Below, in pieces: positions 1 through 10,187 of a DNA stretch of 64,000 nucleotides. Both the position numbers and the translations under genes were made by a program. The stretch is taken from positions 12,473,601 through 12,537,600 of the forward strand of contig CM073322.1 of assembly GCA_037043015.1 (NCBI GenBank), given 5' to 3'. Each line of letters starts with the position of its first letter. The first letter of the stretch is position 1. This DNA comes from Bryum argenteum. Its lineage: Eukaryota > Streptophyta > Bryopsida > Bryales > Bryaceae. The notes beneath the pieces were generated by a model that was not told where the DNA came from, made no database searches, and saw only the letters and a program-made list of their open reading frames with translations.

Positions 1-1836
1 TTATGTCTAACTGAGAAAGGTTTTAGTATATGGATAAAAGGGTTTTTTCAACTTATAAATTTTGAAGATCCATATCTTCATCTATACAATATGAAGTGAC
101 AATATAAAGTTGATGAAAAGAGATCTTCATAAGTTTTAAAACCGTGGAAGATGTTGGAAGATCTACCCTTGTGCTCTAAAATGGCAAGTGTAATTATTTA
201 TCAGATCTAACTTGGGGGAAAATATTATTGAAAATGTAAGGCAACCACTCAAAAACTATGAATTTTTCATTAATATATCGGAAGATGAATTGTTGCATAC
301 ATTTGATGCAACATCATTCTTTGATTGTAACAAAATGGAATATTTCTTTCAAGGAGTGTTTTCGCTTGACTAGCTCACCTTATCATCACCTTGAGCCAAA
401 GGTGGGGTCTACAATTTTACAATCTCTGAGTGATTCTTCATGCAATAATTTAGCAATGTCAAGGAAAGTCGTCATGAAGTCGCGTAGTTGGGCACATGGC
501 GGAATATAGTAGAGAAACTCAATAAGGGTGGCTACATAAGGTTGTGGACTTGAGGTGAAGCTAAATTTCATAAACCTTGCAACAAATCCTATTGCTAATC
601 AATTAGAAATATTGTTGGTGTATGTTTGTTTGAAGGTGATTTGATTAAGTGAAAATGAAGTGGTTTTATTTGCACCCCTTTGCCTTCTAGGTCTTGTAGA
701 AAACTTGTATTTCTCCACACTTTGGTTGACTTTCTACCAAATGTTTTTACTCTTAACTCAGTAATTATTGCACATTGCTTTACAATTGGGAATATTCAAG
801 TATACCTTCATGTACACATAAACTCCCTTTGGCTAAAAAAGATCAGTATTTTATTTAAAAACTTGTCTCTCAAAGATTCAAGGTCTAACGAGTAATCGAG
901 AAAATTGAAAATCCAATCCATTAAAGAAAATCCAAATAGTTTGAATTACTTATTCTTGTTTCTTGTTCTTTAACGCATCTTTATTATTTTTCTTTATTTG
1001 GTTGTCAAGATGTTCACATGAACCATATAGCAAGACCTAAGGTCCCTATGAATCAAACGACCAACCTCAAAAAATTACAATATTTTTGTATGCATCTCAA
1101 TGAGGAGATCTTGAAAAGCATATTTTTTTCTTTTTTTCTTTTGAACCTTTCTAATAGTGATGAAGAGATGACATTTACCAAATTGAAATATTCCTATGAG
1201 AACCCGGAGTCTATCCACGTGTTTAGTTTAATGGTTGACTATTCACGTGTCTACATTTCGAGGTGTACTACAATACTACACAAATTTGTACGGATGTACA
1301 AAAATAAGATTTGTACAATACAAAGTTGTCAAAAATGTCATCTTTTTCGAGCACACACGTTTTTTTTTTTTTTTTTTTTTTTTTTACAATGTTGAATAAG
1401 GCTTGGACTTTTTAATATTCCATTTCACATAAATCCATACCTACAGTTCTTTTCTTATTCATATTATACACACATTTTTATTTTATTTTTTTGCAGATTC
1501 ACTCGAAGAAAAAATTCCAAAAGAAGGCGTTGATTGACTAAAATGATGTCAAATAAACGTGCATGTGCTAAAAACATGTCACTAAGGAACTTTTAGGCTC
1601 CATTGACGTCATGTAGTGATCACTAGTTTGAATTTTTGAATGCAAGTATCTTTCTTCTTATGGTTGACGGTCACAAGCAAAGAGAGAATTTGGCATGCAG
1701 AATAAGGAATAAAGTTGTATCATTTAAGTGAGGTTTATGAGTAAAAAGATTGTATTGATAAACAAGAGTTGTACTATAAAATATTGGGGTTTTCAAGCAT
1801 GTAATACTAAAAAAAGTATAAATGTACCAACCTACT
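1..1836. other. AT-rich intergenic DNA, no gene seen
   Basis: No open frame here shows a recognisable domain, codon pattern or splice structure. A run of about 26 T lies near 1360-1385 and could be the reversed poly(A) tail of a retroposed sequence, but no flanking target duplication was found. Confidence 0.6.
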
Positions 1837-2316
1837 TTAACCCCTAAAGATCCAAGAAAGCATAAATGGCTTCTTGGGGTTCTTGCAGGAACAAATATCA
1901 ACCAACTTAGACCATTATAATTTCACAAATGAAGACGAATCAACGGTCTAAATTTCATATTTGAGTATTGCAACAAGTACGTTAACTACTCCTAGACTAG
2001 GAGTAGTTCAAAAGTAACACATGGGAAGCTCCCTCCATGGCTTTGAGAACATAATGTTGATGCAATTAAAAATTCATTTTGTGGGATTCCACATGAATAT
2101 AACATTATCCAAATCCCCTAAAGTGAAGTTTTAAATAGCAAACAAATCGCTCCACAAAAACAAAAAAAATCCATAATCTCTCTCAATCCATAATTGTGGC
2201 TAAGTCAACTTTGATCCTTTAAATAATGCTTAGATTGAGTTTTTTTGGGCCTAAAGTAGACAAATATCGTTTCTTACAGTTTAGGCAGTTTTGCAACAAG
2301 GAACTTTAAGAGATAA
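1837..2316. repeat. Dispersed TTAA-ended repeat, family C, copy 1
   Basis: The copy begins TTAACCCCTAAAG and shares a core (around 1890-1935, 'accattataat...cacaaatgaa') with copies at 17572-17839 and 26749-27027. The right edge is degenerate (AGATAA). It encodes nothing and is probably a non-autonomous DNA transposon; assignment rests on similarity between copies. Confidence 0.5.
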
Positions 2317-2354
2317 TTGAGTAAAATCAATCTCCTTTGTTCTCCCATCTAGTA

Positions 2355-2789
2355 TTAACCCTTAAGCGCCCACAGTGTCGTTTTTCGACATTCTGGATGT
2401 GAGGCTCCGTCTTTGGTGCACAACCCCGCTTTCATCCCATCGATTTTTCATCCACAGTTTTTTTTGCTCAACTCCTCGGTGGGTTTACTCTACTCCCTCC
2501 TTGGATAAATAGTAAAAACCTTGATCCTCAATTTGTGAGAGTGGACGAAAGAGATTTTTCATGAAAGTTTTGGTGGTGTGATCTTCACCCCTTTTTTGCA
2601 TGGATCTTGAAATCCATACCTCCAAATGGCATGCAACTTGGCGGTCATACTAATTGCCATGCTCCAAAGAAGATCCTACGGTTGAATTTTCCATTTTCAT
2701 CTTTTATTTGTTTTTACGCAGTTTTGAAAAAATCAGCATTATTACCAATTGTTAGGAGCTTTACCCCCCCTTGGGCGTTTAGGGGTTAA
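2355..2789. mobile_element. piggyBac-like MITE (TTAA target duplication)
   Basis: A 435-bp segment bounded by TTAA on both sides, with inverted termini: TTAACCCTTAAGCGCCCA at the left and the complement of TTAACCCCTAAACGCCCAAG at the right. No transposase frame is present. The TTAA duplication with CCC-starting termini is the signature of the piggyBac superfamily; the family assignment is an inference from the ends alone. Confidence 0.6.
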
Positions 2790-2791
2790 CA

Positions 2792-3171
2792 AAGCCAAAG
2801 CCGTCCTATCTCCTCTCTAGTTTCGATGTAGCCAAAGCCGTTCTACTCTCCATGGCGACATGGTGCTCACCACCTTAGTCCACCCACCCATGGTAGGGGG
2901 TTCTTGAACCTCATTGTATGGATACCTCAAAGCCCTTTGGGGGGATACCATGTCGAGTATCTTTAAGGCACTAGTGGCTAGGTAGGAACTAGCATAGTGT
3001 TCACCCCGAGAGGGGTTAGTAGTCCTGCCATTGGTGTAATGACCTCGGGGCATGCATCCAAGGATAGGTCGAACGAACACTCTAGTCAGGCTGGCCTCTA
3101 AATTGGTTGGAGTTTCTCTTCTTCTTCTAACCAAAGCCGTCCTATCTAGTATTGACGTAGCCAAAGCCGAT
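2792..3171 (+). repeat. tRNA-derived SINE, 5'-truncated copy 3
   Basis: From about 2845 onward this matches the SINE body at 16825-17188 ('tggtgctcacca', 'aagccctttggggggata', ending in ggagtttct plus a CTT-rich tail), but it is more diverged and lacks the head with the A box. It is bracketed by near-identical sequence of about 45 bp (2792-2838 and 3130-3171, each with two copies of 'ccaaagccg'), far longer than a normal SINE target duplication. Confidence 0.7.
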
Positions 3172-3289
3172 GCATTACCTCATCTATCAAGACCAAAAGA
3201 CAAAATAGCTCTAAAAAGAGTATGACAAAATGCATCAAATGATTCCTCACACAACATTTGCCTATTTGAATTATTACGATGTACTAGTA

Positions 3290-4272
3290 AGATGTTGACA
3301 ATTGACGTGCACGGTTACGTTAGACTGACGATAGCGTACGCTAGCCGCAGACCAACCACGGGCGTCTGCGTCCGGTTCACGGCACCGTTATCATGCATAT
3401 CCCTAACGAAGCGGCTGGCTGACGCCGCCAGCCGTAGACTGCGGGCGTCAGCGTCCGGCACATGGCACCCCCCGGTACTCCCCGCACAAGACTGGCCGAA
3501 GCCTCGTGCTTGACAACTCTGCCCAACCTCACCTCGATCGCCGCTATAACTACTGTAGCAAGCTCCCACCATCGCTGCAGGCATCGAAAGCTAGCGCCGC
3601 TACATTACTGCTGCAGGTACTCACGAACAAGTATGTGCAGCGACCACTGCTAGGGGAGAATCAGGCTGAGCCAGAGGTGGATTACATGCATTTATTGCCA
3701 GTGGGTGTGTGGCAGTTGAAAAGAGGCAACAAATTGAAAGTTGCGCTGGGAAGGAAGCCTGCTCCTTGCTCGCTTCAGTCTGTAGCTGAAGCGATCGAGC
3801 TACTAGTGAGCGATCGAAGGGAACATCGAAAAGTCGATGCAGGGTTTTTGTTTAGTTTCGCGCAGATTCTCCCCTTTTGTTGTGCATGCTTAGTTACCCA
3901 CATTGCTGCTAGGATACGAGGAGCTTCTGCAGACTTTGTAGATTCCGTGCTTCGTTCTTCTGCATTGGAGGCTGCTCCAAGCTTTCTCGTTTTCAAATGG
4001 TAGCGAGGTTCGTAGAGTCCCTAGCTCCCCGAGTTAGTCACCGGGACTCATTGTAGAATCGCTCGTCTGCACCAGCTTTTGATCGAGGTGAGGAACGCGC
4101 GGGGCCTTAGTTTTGGTTTTTGTCCTATTTCCTGTCATGATTAGTTCTCTGAATGTTTGGATCAGTCTTGGATCGAGGTGAGTAGTGCGAGGGGCCTCAG
4201 CTAGTTTCGGATTTTTTCTATGTTGTCTGGGTTTTCGTTTTCTGAGTGTTTGGGCTATGGCTGGCTGGCCAG
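3290..4272 (+). promoter_or_regulatory. GC-rich upstream/leader region of the carboxylesterase gene
   Basis: Base composition switches sharply from AT-rich to GC-rich at about 3290. The stretch contains two internal direct duplications (near 3342-3400 versus 3427-3475, and 4081-4120 versus 4171-4210, each of the latter holding a 'gatcgaggtgag' donor-like site). It probably contains the promoter and an untranslated leader. A frame open at 3506-4003 begins with GTG and has no recognisable domain, so it is not called. Confidence 0.45.
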
Positions 4273-5922
4273 ATGACTAGCATGTGGCAACTCCGACTGA
4301 TGTCGGAAGTGGTGGTGAGAGCCAACAAGATAACGAGACGGAAGGACGGCACGATCAACCGATGGCTGGCAGACAACATGGATTGGAAGGTGCCGGCCAA
4401 TCCGAAACCGGAGCACGGAGTGTCAACAATGGATGTTACCATCGACAAAGAAAACGGCGTCTGGGCACGCTTGTTTATTCCAACGCAGGTTCGTTAGCTT
4501 TCTGCACACTGGATCGATCGGCACTCTGTACGTGATTGCAAATGAGTTGATCGAGGATGTTGGTGACTGTGGCAGGAGATGGAGGTGACGCCGTTGCAAG
4601 TGGCAGACGATGGCAAGCAAACAGAATTCGACAAGAAACTGCCCATCGCTGTGTACTACCATGGCGGTGGCTTCGCTGTTTTGCGCCCCGATCTTATTAT
4701 CTACGATAAGTTCTGCCGGCGCATGGCTCGACACTGCAGCGTCGTTGTAGTCTCAGTGCATTATCGGTGTGTCCTCGACCTACCCTTCAAATTTTATCAT
4801 TGCGGCCGTGGCTCAGCTTCAATTCTAAGCCCCATTCTCTCTCTCTCTCCTCTGAATGTGCAGGCGAGCGCCAGAGTATAAGTTCCCCATCGCATACGAC
4901 GACTCGTACAAAGCGCTCGAGTGGCTTCAAACTGACGAGGCCACCGCCAGCCTGCCTCCAAACGTGGATTTCTCAAGAGTATTTCTCAGCGGTGATAGCG
5001 CCGGTAAGTGGATCACACCATTTGTCGGTAGATGCACCATGTTAAAAAGTTTATAATTACATTCTTAGCGGTGAAATTGAGGCAGTGTGTGTAATTGCAT
5101 CGATCCATTCAATCGAAGCATCTAATCGCCAGAAAGTTCCTCTTGAAGGCTTCATTCACTATCTCAGCAGTAAAATTAAGGCAGTGTCTGCTTATCACAT
5201 TGGTCCTTGACATTCATGGGGTGGAGTGGGCGGTTTTGGTGTTCCATATTCTTAGCAAGAAACTTGAGGCGGTGTTGGTAGATTTGAGCAACATTGGTGT
5301 GTGCAGGAGAAAACATAGCATCAGCACTTCATGCCATTGCCAGAAAGTTTCTCTTGGAGGCTTACTTTTCTTTCTTAGCAGTAAAATTGAGCCAGGGTCT
5401 GATTAGCAGGCGGTAATGGTGGTTTTGAGCAACATTGGTGTGTGTGTGTGTGCAGGGGGGAACATAGCGCACCATGTAGCGCTACGAGCAGCAGGAAAGG
5501 ACATGGGGCGAGTGAAGCTAAGCGGGGTGATCTTAATCCAGCCCTTCTTCGGCGGAGAGGAGCGGACACCAGCTGAGCTTCGGCTCACGAACCCGCTCAT
5601 CATATCAGTGGAGTGCTTGGACTGGCACTGGCAAGCTTACTTGCCACCAGGCTCCAACCGCGACCACCCTGCCTGCAACATCTTCGGCCCCAACGCCCAA
5701 GACCTCACTCACGTCCCCTTCCCTCCCGTGCTCAACATCATCGGCGGGCTCGACATTCTCCAAGACTGGGAGTGGCGATACTCTGAAGGCATGAAGAAAG
5801 CAGGAAAGGAGATCGAAACTATCTTCTACGAGGACGGTATTCATACATTCGGCCTTCTTAATCAGGCTAAGCTTGCACAGAAGATGTTTCTGGACATGGT
5901 CACCTTCATCAATGCCCATTAG
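4273..5922 (+). CDS. Carboxylesterase of the plant CXE (GID1-like alpha/beta hydrolase) family
   Basis: Predicted soluble esterase of the HSL/CXE family. Exons: 4273-4488, 4576-4766, 4864-5003, 5456-5922 (1014 nt, 337 aa); all introns are GT-AG and phases agree. The start is the first ATG in frame (MTSMW); the frame is open a little upstream but only from a GTG. Visible landmarks: N-terminal lid segment with 'KVPANPKPEHGVSTMDVTID', oxyanion-hole motif HGGG at residues 101-104, nucleophile in GDSAG (Ser181), 'PFFGGEERT' near 213-220, the acidic residue in GLDILQD (Asp282 or Asp286) and His312 in GIHTF. The intact triad argues for a working hydrolase rather than the gibberellin receptor GID1, which has lost the catalytic histidine. 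The best match in memory is the CXE18-like branch; the substrate is unknown. The stop lies 261 bp from the stop of the convergent neighbouring gene. Confidence 0.93.
5004..5455 (+). repeat. Degenerate tandem repeats inside carboxylesterase intron 3
   Basis: The intron carries about four diverged copies of a module around 'cttagcagtaaaattgaggcagtg' (near 5065, 5162, 5250 and 5373). Two of them end in an acceptor-like stretch 'gagcaacattggtgtgtg' followed by CAGG (5285-5308 and 5426-5456). Only the last acceptor keeps the reading frame with GDSAG|GN. Confidence 0.75.
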
Positions 5923-6182
5923 TAAGACTATGCTACTGCTGCTATCTTCGTACATATGCTACAACTGCTACTTTATCAGAATCCCATTCTCGTAGAAAGA
6001 GAATAGATACAGTTGATTGACCTTTAAATCAAGTTACAGGTCAAGGCAGCCTCGCAGTTGTGGGCAGAATGCCGCTGCACAACAAATAAACTCTTTGTAA
6101 GTGAAAGCGCAATATACGATGAATCTTAATCAGTTCGTTGTTCTTTTGAAAGAACATCTACTGCATTTCTTGTAACCGAGTC

Positions 6183-9100
6183 TCACCGTTCCTGCCGCAA
6201 CTGAGTTGATGAGAGATCTGATTGAAACATTTCTACTGGAATCTCTTGGAACATGTTCTCAACTTCGGGTGGAACTTGTACATTAGAAAGTACCTGATTG
6301 AAAGAGCACGAGTATTGTGAGTGTAAATTATTGAAAAAGCCCGGACAACAAAGAGACAAGGCTATTGTCAAAGGAAGAAACAACAGTACAGCAATCGACT
6401 AAAGCGGATACGATTCGGTACACTTGCCTTAAAGGACCCATTTACTTTTCGTCCAGCTACTAAGAAATCGCAGCCGAGTTGGTTTATCGCCAGCAGAACC
6501 TCCAGCATCCGAACTTTGCTGTCGCCGTAGTACTTCGGCTGGAAATGGAAGGAATCAATTTATCGACATGCGCTTCTTTTTCTACATCTTAAAGCAGAAA
6601 GCATGTAATACCATAATGATCAATCATATGTAATGAAAAGAAGCTCTTGCTTACATCCAAGAGTCTTATGGCTGTGTCTACTCCAACAACGAAGCTACTA
6701 TCTGGGAATAGCTCCGCCTTTTTGTAAAAATATGGTTGATTTGTCACCACCAATGTCTTCCCTGTTCAGCAAAACACCACTGTTAGTATTCTTAAACAAC
6801 TGGTGCTTCAGAATACACCATATTTAGATGCAACCACAAATACCGAACCGTTTCCTTTCAACTATCCCTCCATAGTTTGATCAAGCAGATATTGTAACAT
6901 CATAAAGACATTCATGGCAGTACCATTGCGAAATTGAGTTAGACGCTCTTTTATATCAGCGAGCCCCAATGGTGGTTTATCTGCATTGATTGCAGACATC
7001 TCATAGCACGGGAGTCCACCCTCTCGCAAGCTGCAACCAATGACGATCCAGTTATACACAATATAGACCAATAAGGACATCACAAAATATGACGTTCAGG
7101 CAGTCACCTGCACGCAGCCGCTAAGAGCTTAATGTGACCATCATGAATGGGATTGAATGATCCAGATAATACTACTCTTCTATTGCCCCAATTGGGTGTA
7201 ACGGAGCCTCCTGCCACAAACATGACCGAAGTCGAGTTATTCAGAGAGCCAACATGATTCCAAATAACAGGTACACAATTCAGTGATCAACGATGAACCT
7301 AAAAACAATCGAAAGAACTATTACAATTCAGTCTCACCGGAGAAGTTGATCATGCAGATCTGGCCGCTAAGCAAATGCTCAAGCTGCTCTTCCTCGCTGA
7401 ACACCACTTTTGAATGCCGCAATTCCTCCGTACCTTCTTTTAAACCTAGTGGCACATCGTCCAAAACTCCACATACATCCGCTAGTGTCTGCAAGTCCCA
7501 GCAAAAGGATAAGCCCCAAGCGACAATAATGAGAATGATATAAGTGGAGATGATCAACTTACTTTCACCACCACACAGCTTGTCAAATAGTCTTCTCCAT
7601 ACCGATCTCGATAGCCCTGCTCCCCCAGAAAACGCACAACAATGAGTGATGCTCGAAAGTACTAATATGGAGAGTATTCGTCAGGAAAGGATGCCAACCT
7701 TTGCAAGAGTCAAATCATACTGCCACAGCCCAGTTTGTGTTCGAGCAGACACAAAGCACCTGAACGATCCATCAAAACATACACCTACACCACATGAGAG
7801 GTCATCTTATTTTCAAAAGCAACAAAGCAAAATGGACCTAGAAGACCAAAATCAGTTGGACAACGAAGACTGAGCACGTTCTCACGGATGGCCGCTTCAG
7901 ATGATCATATCCCACAGACAAACTACGAAATGGAAGCCATAAAAAATTGCTCAAAAAGTTGATCAAGCTCAAGTAGAGCCGAAACCAACCTGTGATCTCC
8001 ACGCTTTGGCGGTATAGAGGCTAAGGCACCTGTTAAACCGATTCCAGCGACTGGCACACCTGATCGACACAGGCACACACTTTTTTGAAGCCACATTCTT
8101 TAGAGCACACTCTAGTCAAGTACTCCGATATTTGAGGGGTCGGTATTGCTAAGTTTCAGCAGAATATATATATATATCCATTTTAATAACAATCAAACTC
8201 CATAGTATACAGGTTTGATATTAGCTAACTTGAATCGATAGACAATGAACTCTACCAGGCATTGAAAGTTTTAAAGCTCGATTATACGCAGCCAACGCAA
8301 TTTCGTCTGCCGTTTCTCTGCAGACGGACTGTTTGGGAACCTGCAACGACAAGCCATTATTGTCAATCATTCCACTATAGGCTTAGTTTGCAACAAAACG
8401 GTGCATATACCTCATATTTCGAGTGGTAGGCTATGTACAACACCGATCAATGCCACGTACTCATACCTGCAAATTGCTATTCTAAGATCCTGCAAGTCAG
8501 ATAGAGGGATACCTTGCCAAGAAGTTGCACCATCGAAGCCCTAGAATATGGAATTGTGGCCTCCAACAACGTACTTGAAGCTCGTGGCACTGACAACAGC
8601 CATCCTAGCGCCTTCAACATTCAACATTCACGTAATCAGATGTCGCACCATACAACAGAGGTAGCTCCAAAACATGTACAAGTAGACAGAATTCGCATAC
8701 ACCGATGTTGATGTAGTAGCTTCCACAATGACAACAAAAGCAAGAATATCATCTTCGTATGCTTATCTTCATAATGATTCAATAATCACTGGAGCAATTG
8801 CTACTAAATCACAAGAAATTATATCCCCCTCGGAGGTATTCTCTTGATACAACAAATGTAGCTCCAAACCGTGGACAAGTAGGGTTAGTTCGCATGCACC
8901 AATGTTGATGTCGTAGCTTCCACAATGACAACAAATAATCACAAAAGCAAGAATATCTCCATTGTATAATGATCTTCATTATAAGTTCAATGTGCAATTG
9001 TCACTAAATCACCAGTGATTTATCCTCCTCGAAACTTACAAATCAATATCTTACTAAAAAATTGAAAAGATCATATCAGTGCCTTCTCCAATGAGGAGAC

Positions 9101-9256
9101 TTAAGTTATCGATGGTGAAATTCCGACTACCAATACGAATTCTTCAAACGAAGTGGAATAAGAGCTGACCTGAGCTGCGCCACCAGAAAGGCCAAGGACA
9201 GCATGAGTAGGAGAGGCATGAATCGCCTCAATCACCGCACGAACTGCAGTGTCCAT
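6183..9256 (-). CDS. CinA-like domain / nucleotidylyltransferase fusion protein (At2g01220-like)
   Basis: Exons on the minus strand: 9256-9170, 8611-8513, 8340-8256, 8059-7990, 7759-7699, 7616-7563, 7488-7338, 7210-7108, 7030-6924, 6761-6655, 6538-6428, 6293-6183 (1146 nt, 381 aa). All introns are GT-AG except intron 11, which has a GC donor. Residues 1 to about 165 resemble the CinA C-terminal domain ('HAVLGLSGGAAQ', 'ETADEIALAAYNRALKLS', 'PKRGDH'). The C-terminal half is a nucleotidylyltransferase fold: GSFNP at 219-223 and HDGH at 225-228 (the HxGH nucleotide-binding signature), 'SAINADKPPL', 'NQPYFYKKAELFP', and the C-terminal SSTQLR corresponding to the family's ISSTxxR motif. The architecture matches Arabidopsis At2g01220. 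It probably transfers a nucleotidyl group in cofactor metabolism; the exact substrate is not established. The start is the ATG opening MDTAVRAVIEAIHASPT, which aligns with the family's N terminus. Confidence 0.93.
8640..9030. repeat. Two tandem ~200-bp copies in intron 1 of the nucleotidylyltransferase gene
   Basis: Blocks near 8643-8830 and 8847-9030 share long stretches such as 'gtagcttccacaatgacaac', 'acaaaagcaagaatatc' and 'actaaatcac'. They lie between exons 1 and 2 and add no coding sequence. This looks like a local tandem duplication. Confidence 0.7.
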
Positions 9257-9489
9257 CTTGGCTTGCCGTCCGGAGCTCCTCTTTCTAGCTTTCCGAATTG
9301 CGCTCCATCAACCAAGAATCTCCACCTTCCCCGACACTGGCAATGCAAAAAGAACGAATTACTGATTCGGGATTGAACACTAAACCCTAAATTGAGCGAT
9401 CGGAGCAAGAGTCCAAGAATCGGCCATTTCGTGGCAACGGAATTTTGTGACGAAGAGCATCGTCCACCCCGCCGTTGTCGCCGCACTCG

Positions 9490-10094
9490 TACCTGGAGTG
9501 TGGAATGTACCTACCCCCAAGACATGAATTATCTAGGACCTTCATACATTCGTCTTTGTTTATATCTCTTACATTTTTGGAAATCTACGTTTTATATGAA
9601 AATCTACGTTCAAATCCTTGAGCAACTTTGTATGTTGATCAAATTTATTTTGAACTATTTTACAATATTTTTGATGATTTTCAAGTAGGTTGTTTTCATT
9701 GAATAGATGTAAGAGTAGAAATGGATGTCTTTACTATTATAAAACCAACCTTAAAAACCATTGAAAATTAAAATCTATCATATGTTAACGTCAAGATCAA
9801 TGAAAATCATTATTTTTGAGATTGCCCATTATGAGGAAAAATATAGCAATAATGTGTCAAAAATATAGAATTTGTGGATCGAGTTATATAATCCTATGCT
9901 AAGGAAATTTAATTCTAATAATAAAGAAACCACGTGTATTTTCAATAAACCAAACAAAGATCCAAACAAATATGTTTTTAAGAGAAGATACCACTATAAG
10001 TACATGAGAGAAACCACTACTCAAAGATTTAAAGTCAATGATGAAGGTTTTAAGCTACTATACATGTATTAACATTGGCATCGAAGAAATCTCC
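9490..10094. other. Promoter side of the nucleotidylyltransferase gene, then AT-rich DNA
   Basis: The GC-rich leader of the minus-strand gene ends near 9490. The remainder is AT-rich with no recognised coding or repeat unit. Confidence 0.5.
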
Positions 10095-10187
10095 TACTCC
10101 CTCTATCCGATTGTAATTGCTCAATAGGTTCTTTCGAGGTGGCTTTGAGAGAACCTACTCGACAATTATAATGGGACTAAGGGATTA
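10095..10187. mobile_element. Stowaway-like MITE (TA target duplication)
   Basis: An 89-bp element (10097-10185) flanked by TA. The left end CTCCCTCTATCCGATTGTAA pairs with the complement of the right end (ATCCCTTAGTCCCATTATAA). The CTCCCT-type terminus and TA duplication are typical of Stowaway MITEs mobilised by Tc1/mariner transposases. A second, truncated copy lies at about 44545-44607. Confidence 0.7.

Noticed and set aside
3506-4003. 165-codon frame upstream of the carboxylesterase
   Set aside because: Begins with GTG, no domain, lies in a probable leader with duplicated blocks.
4273-5922. Gibberellin receptor GID1
   Set aside because: The catalytic histidine (His312 in GIHTF) and full triad are present, as in CXE esterases; GID1 has lost the histidine.
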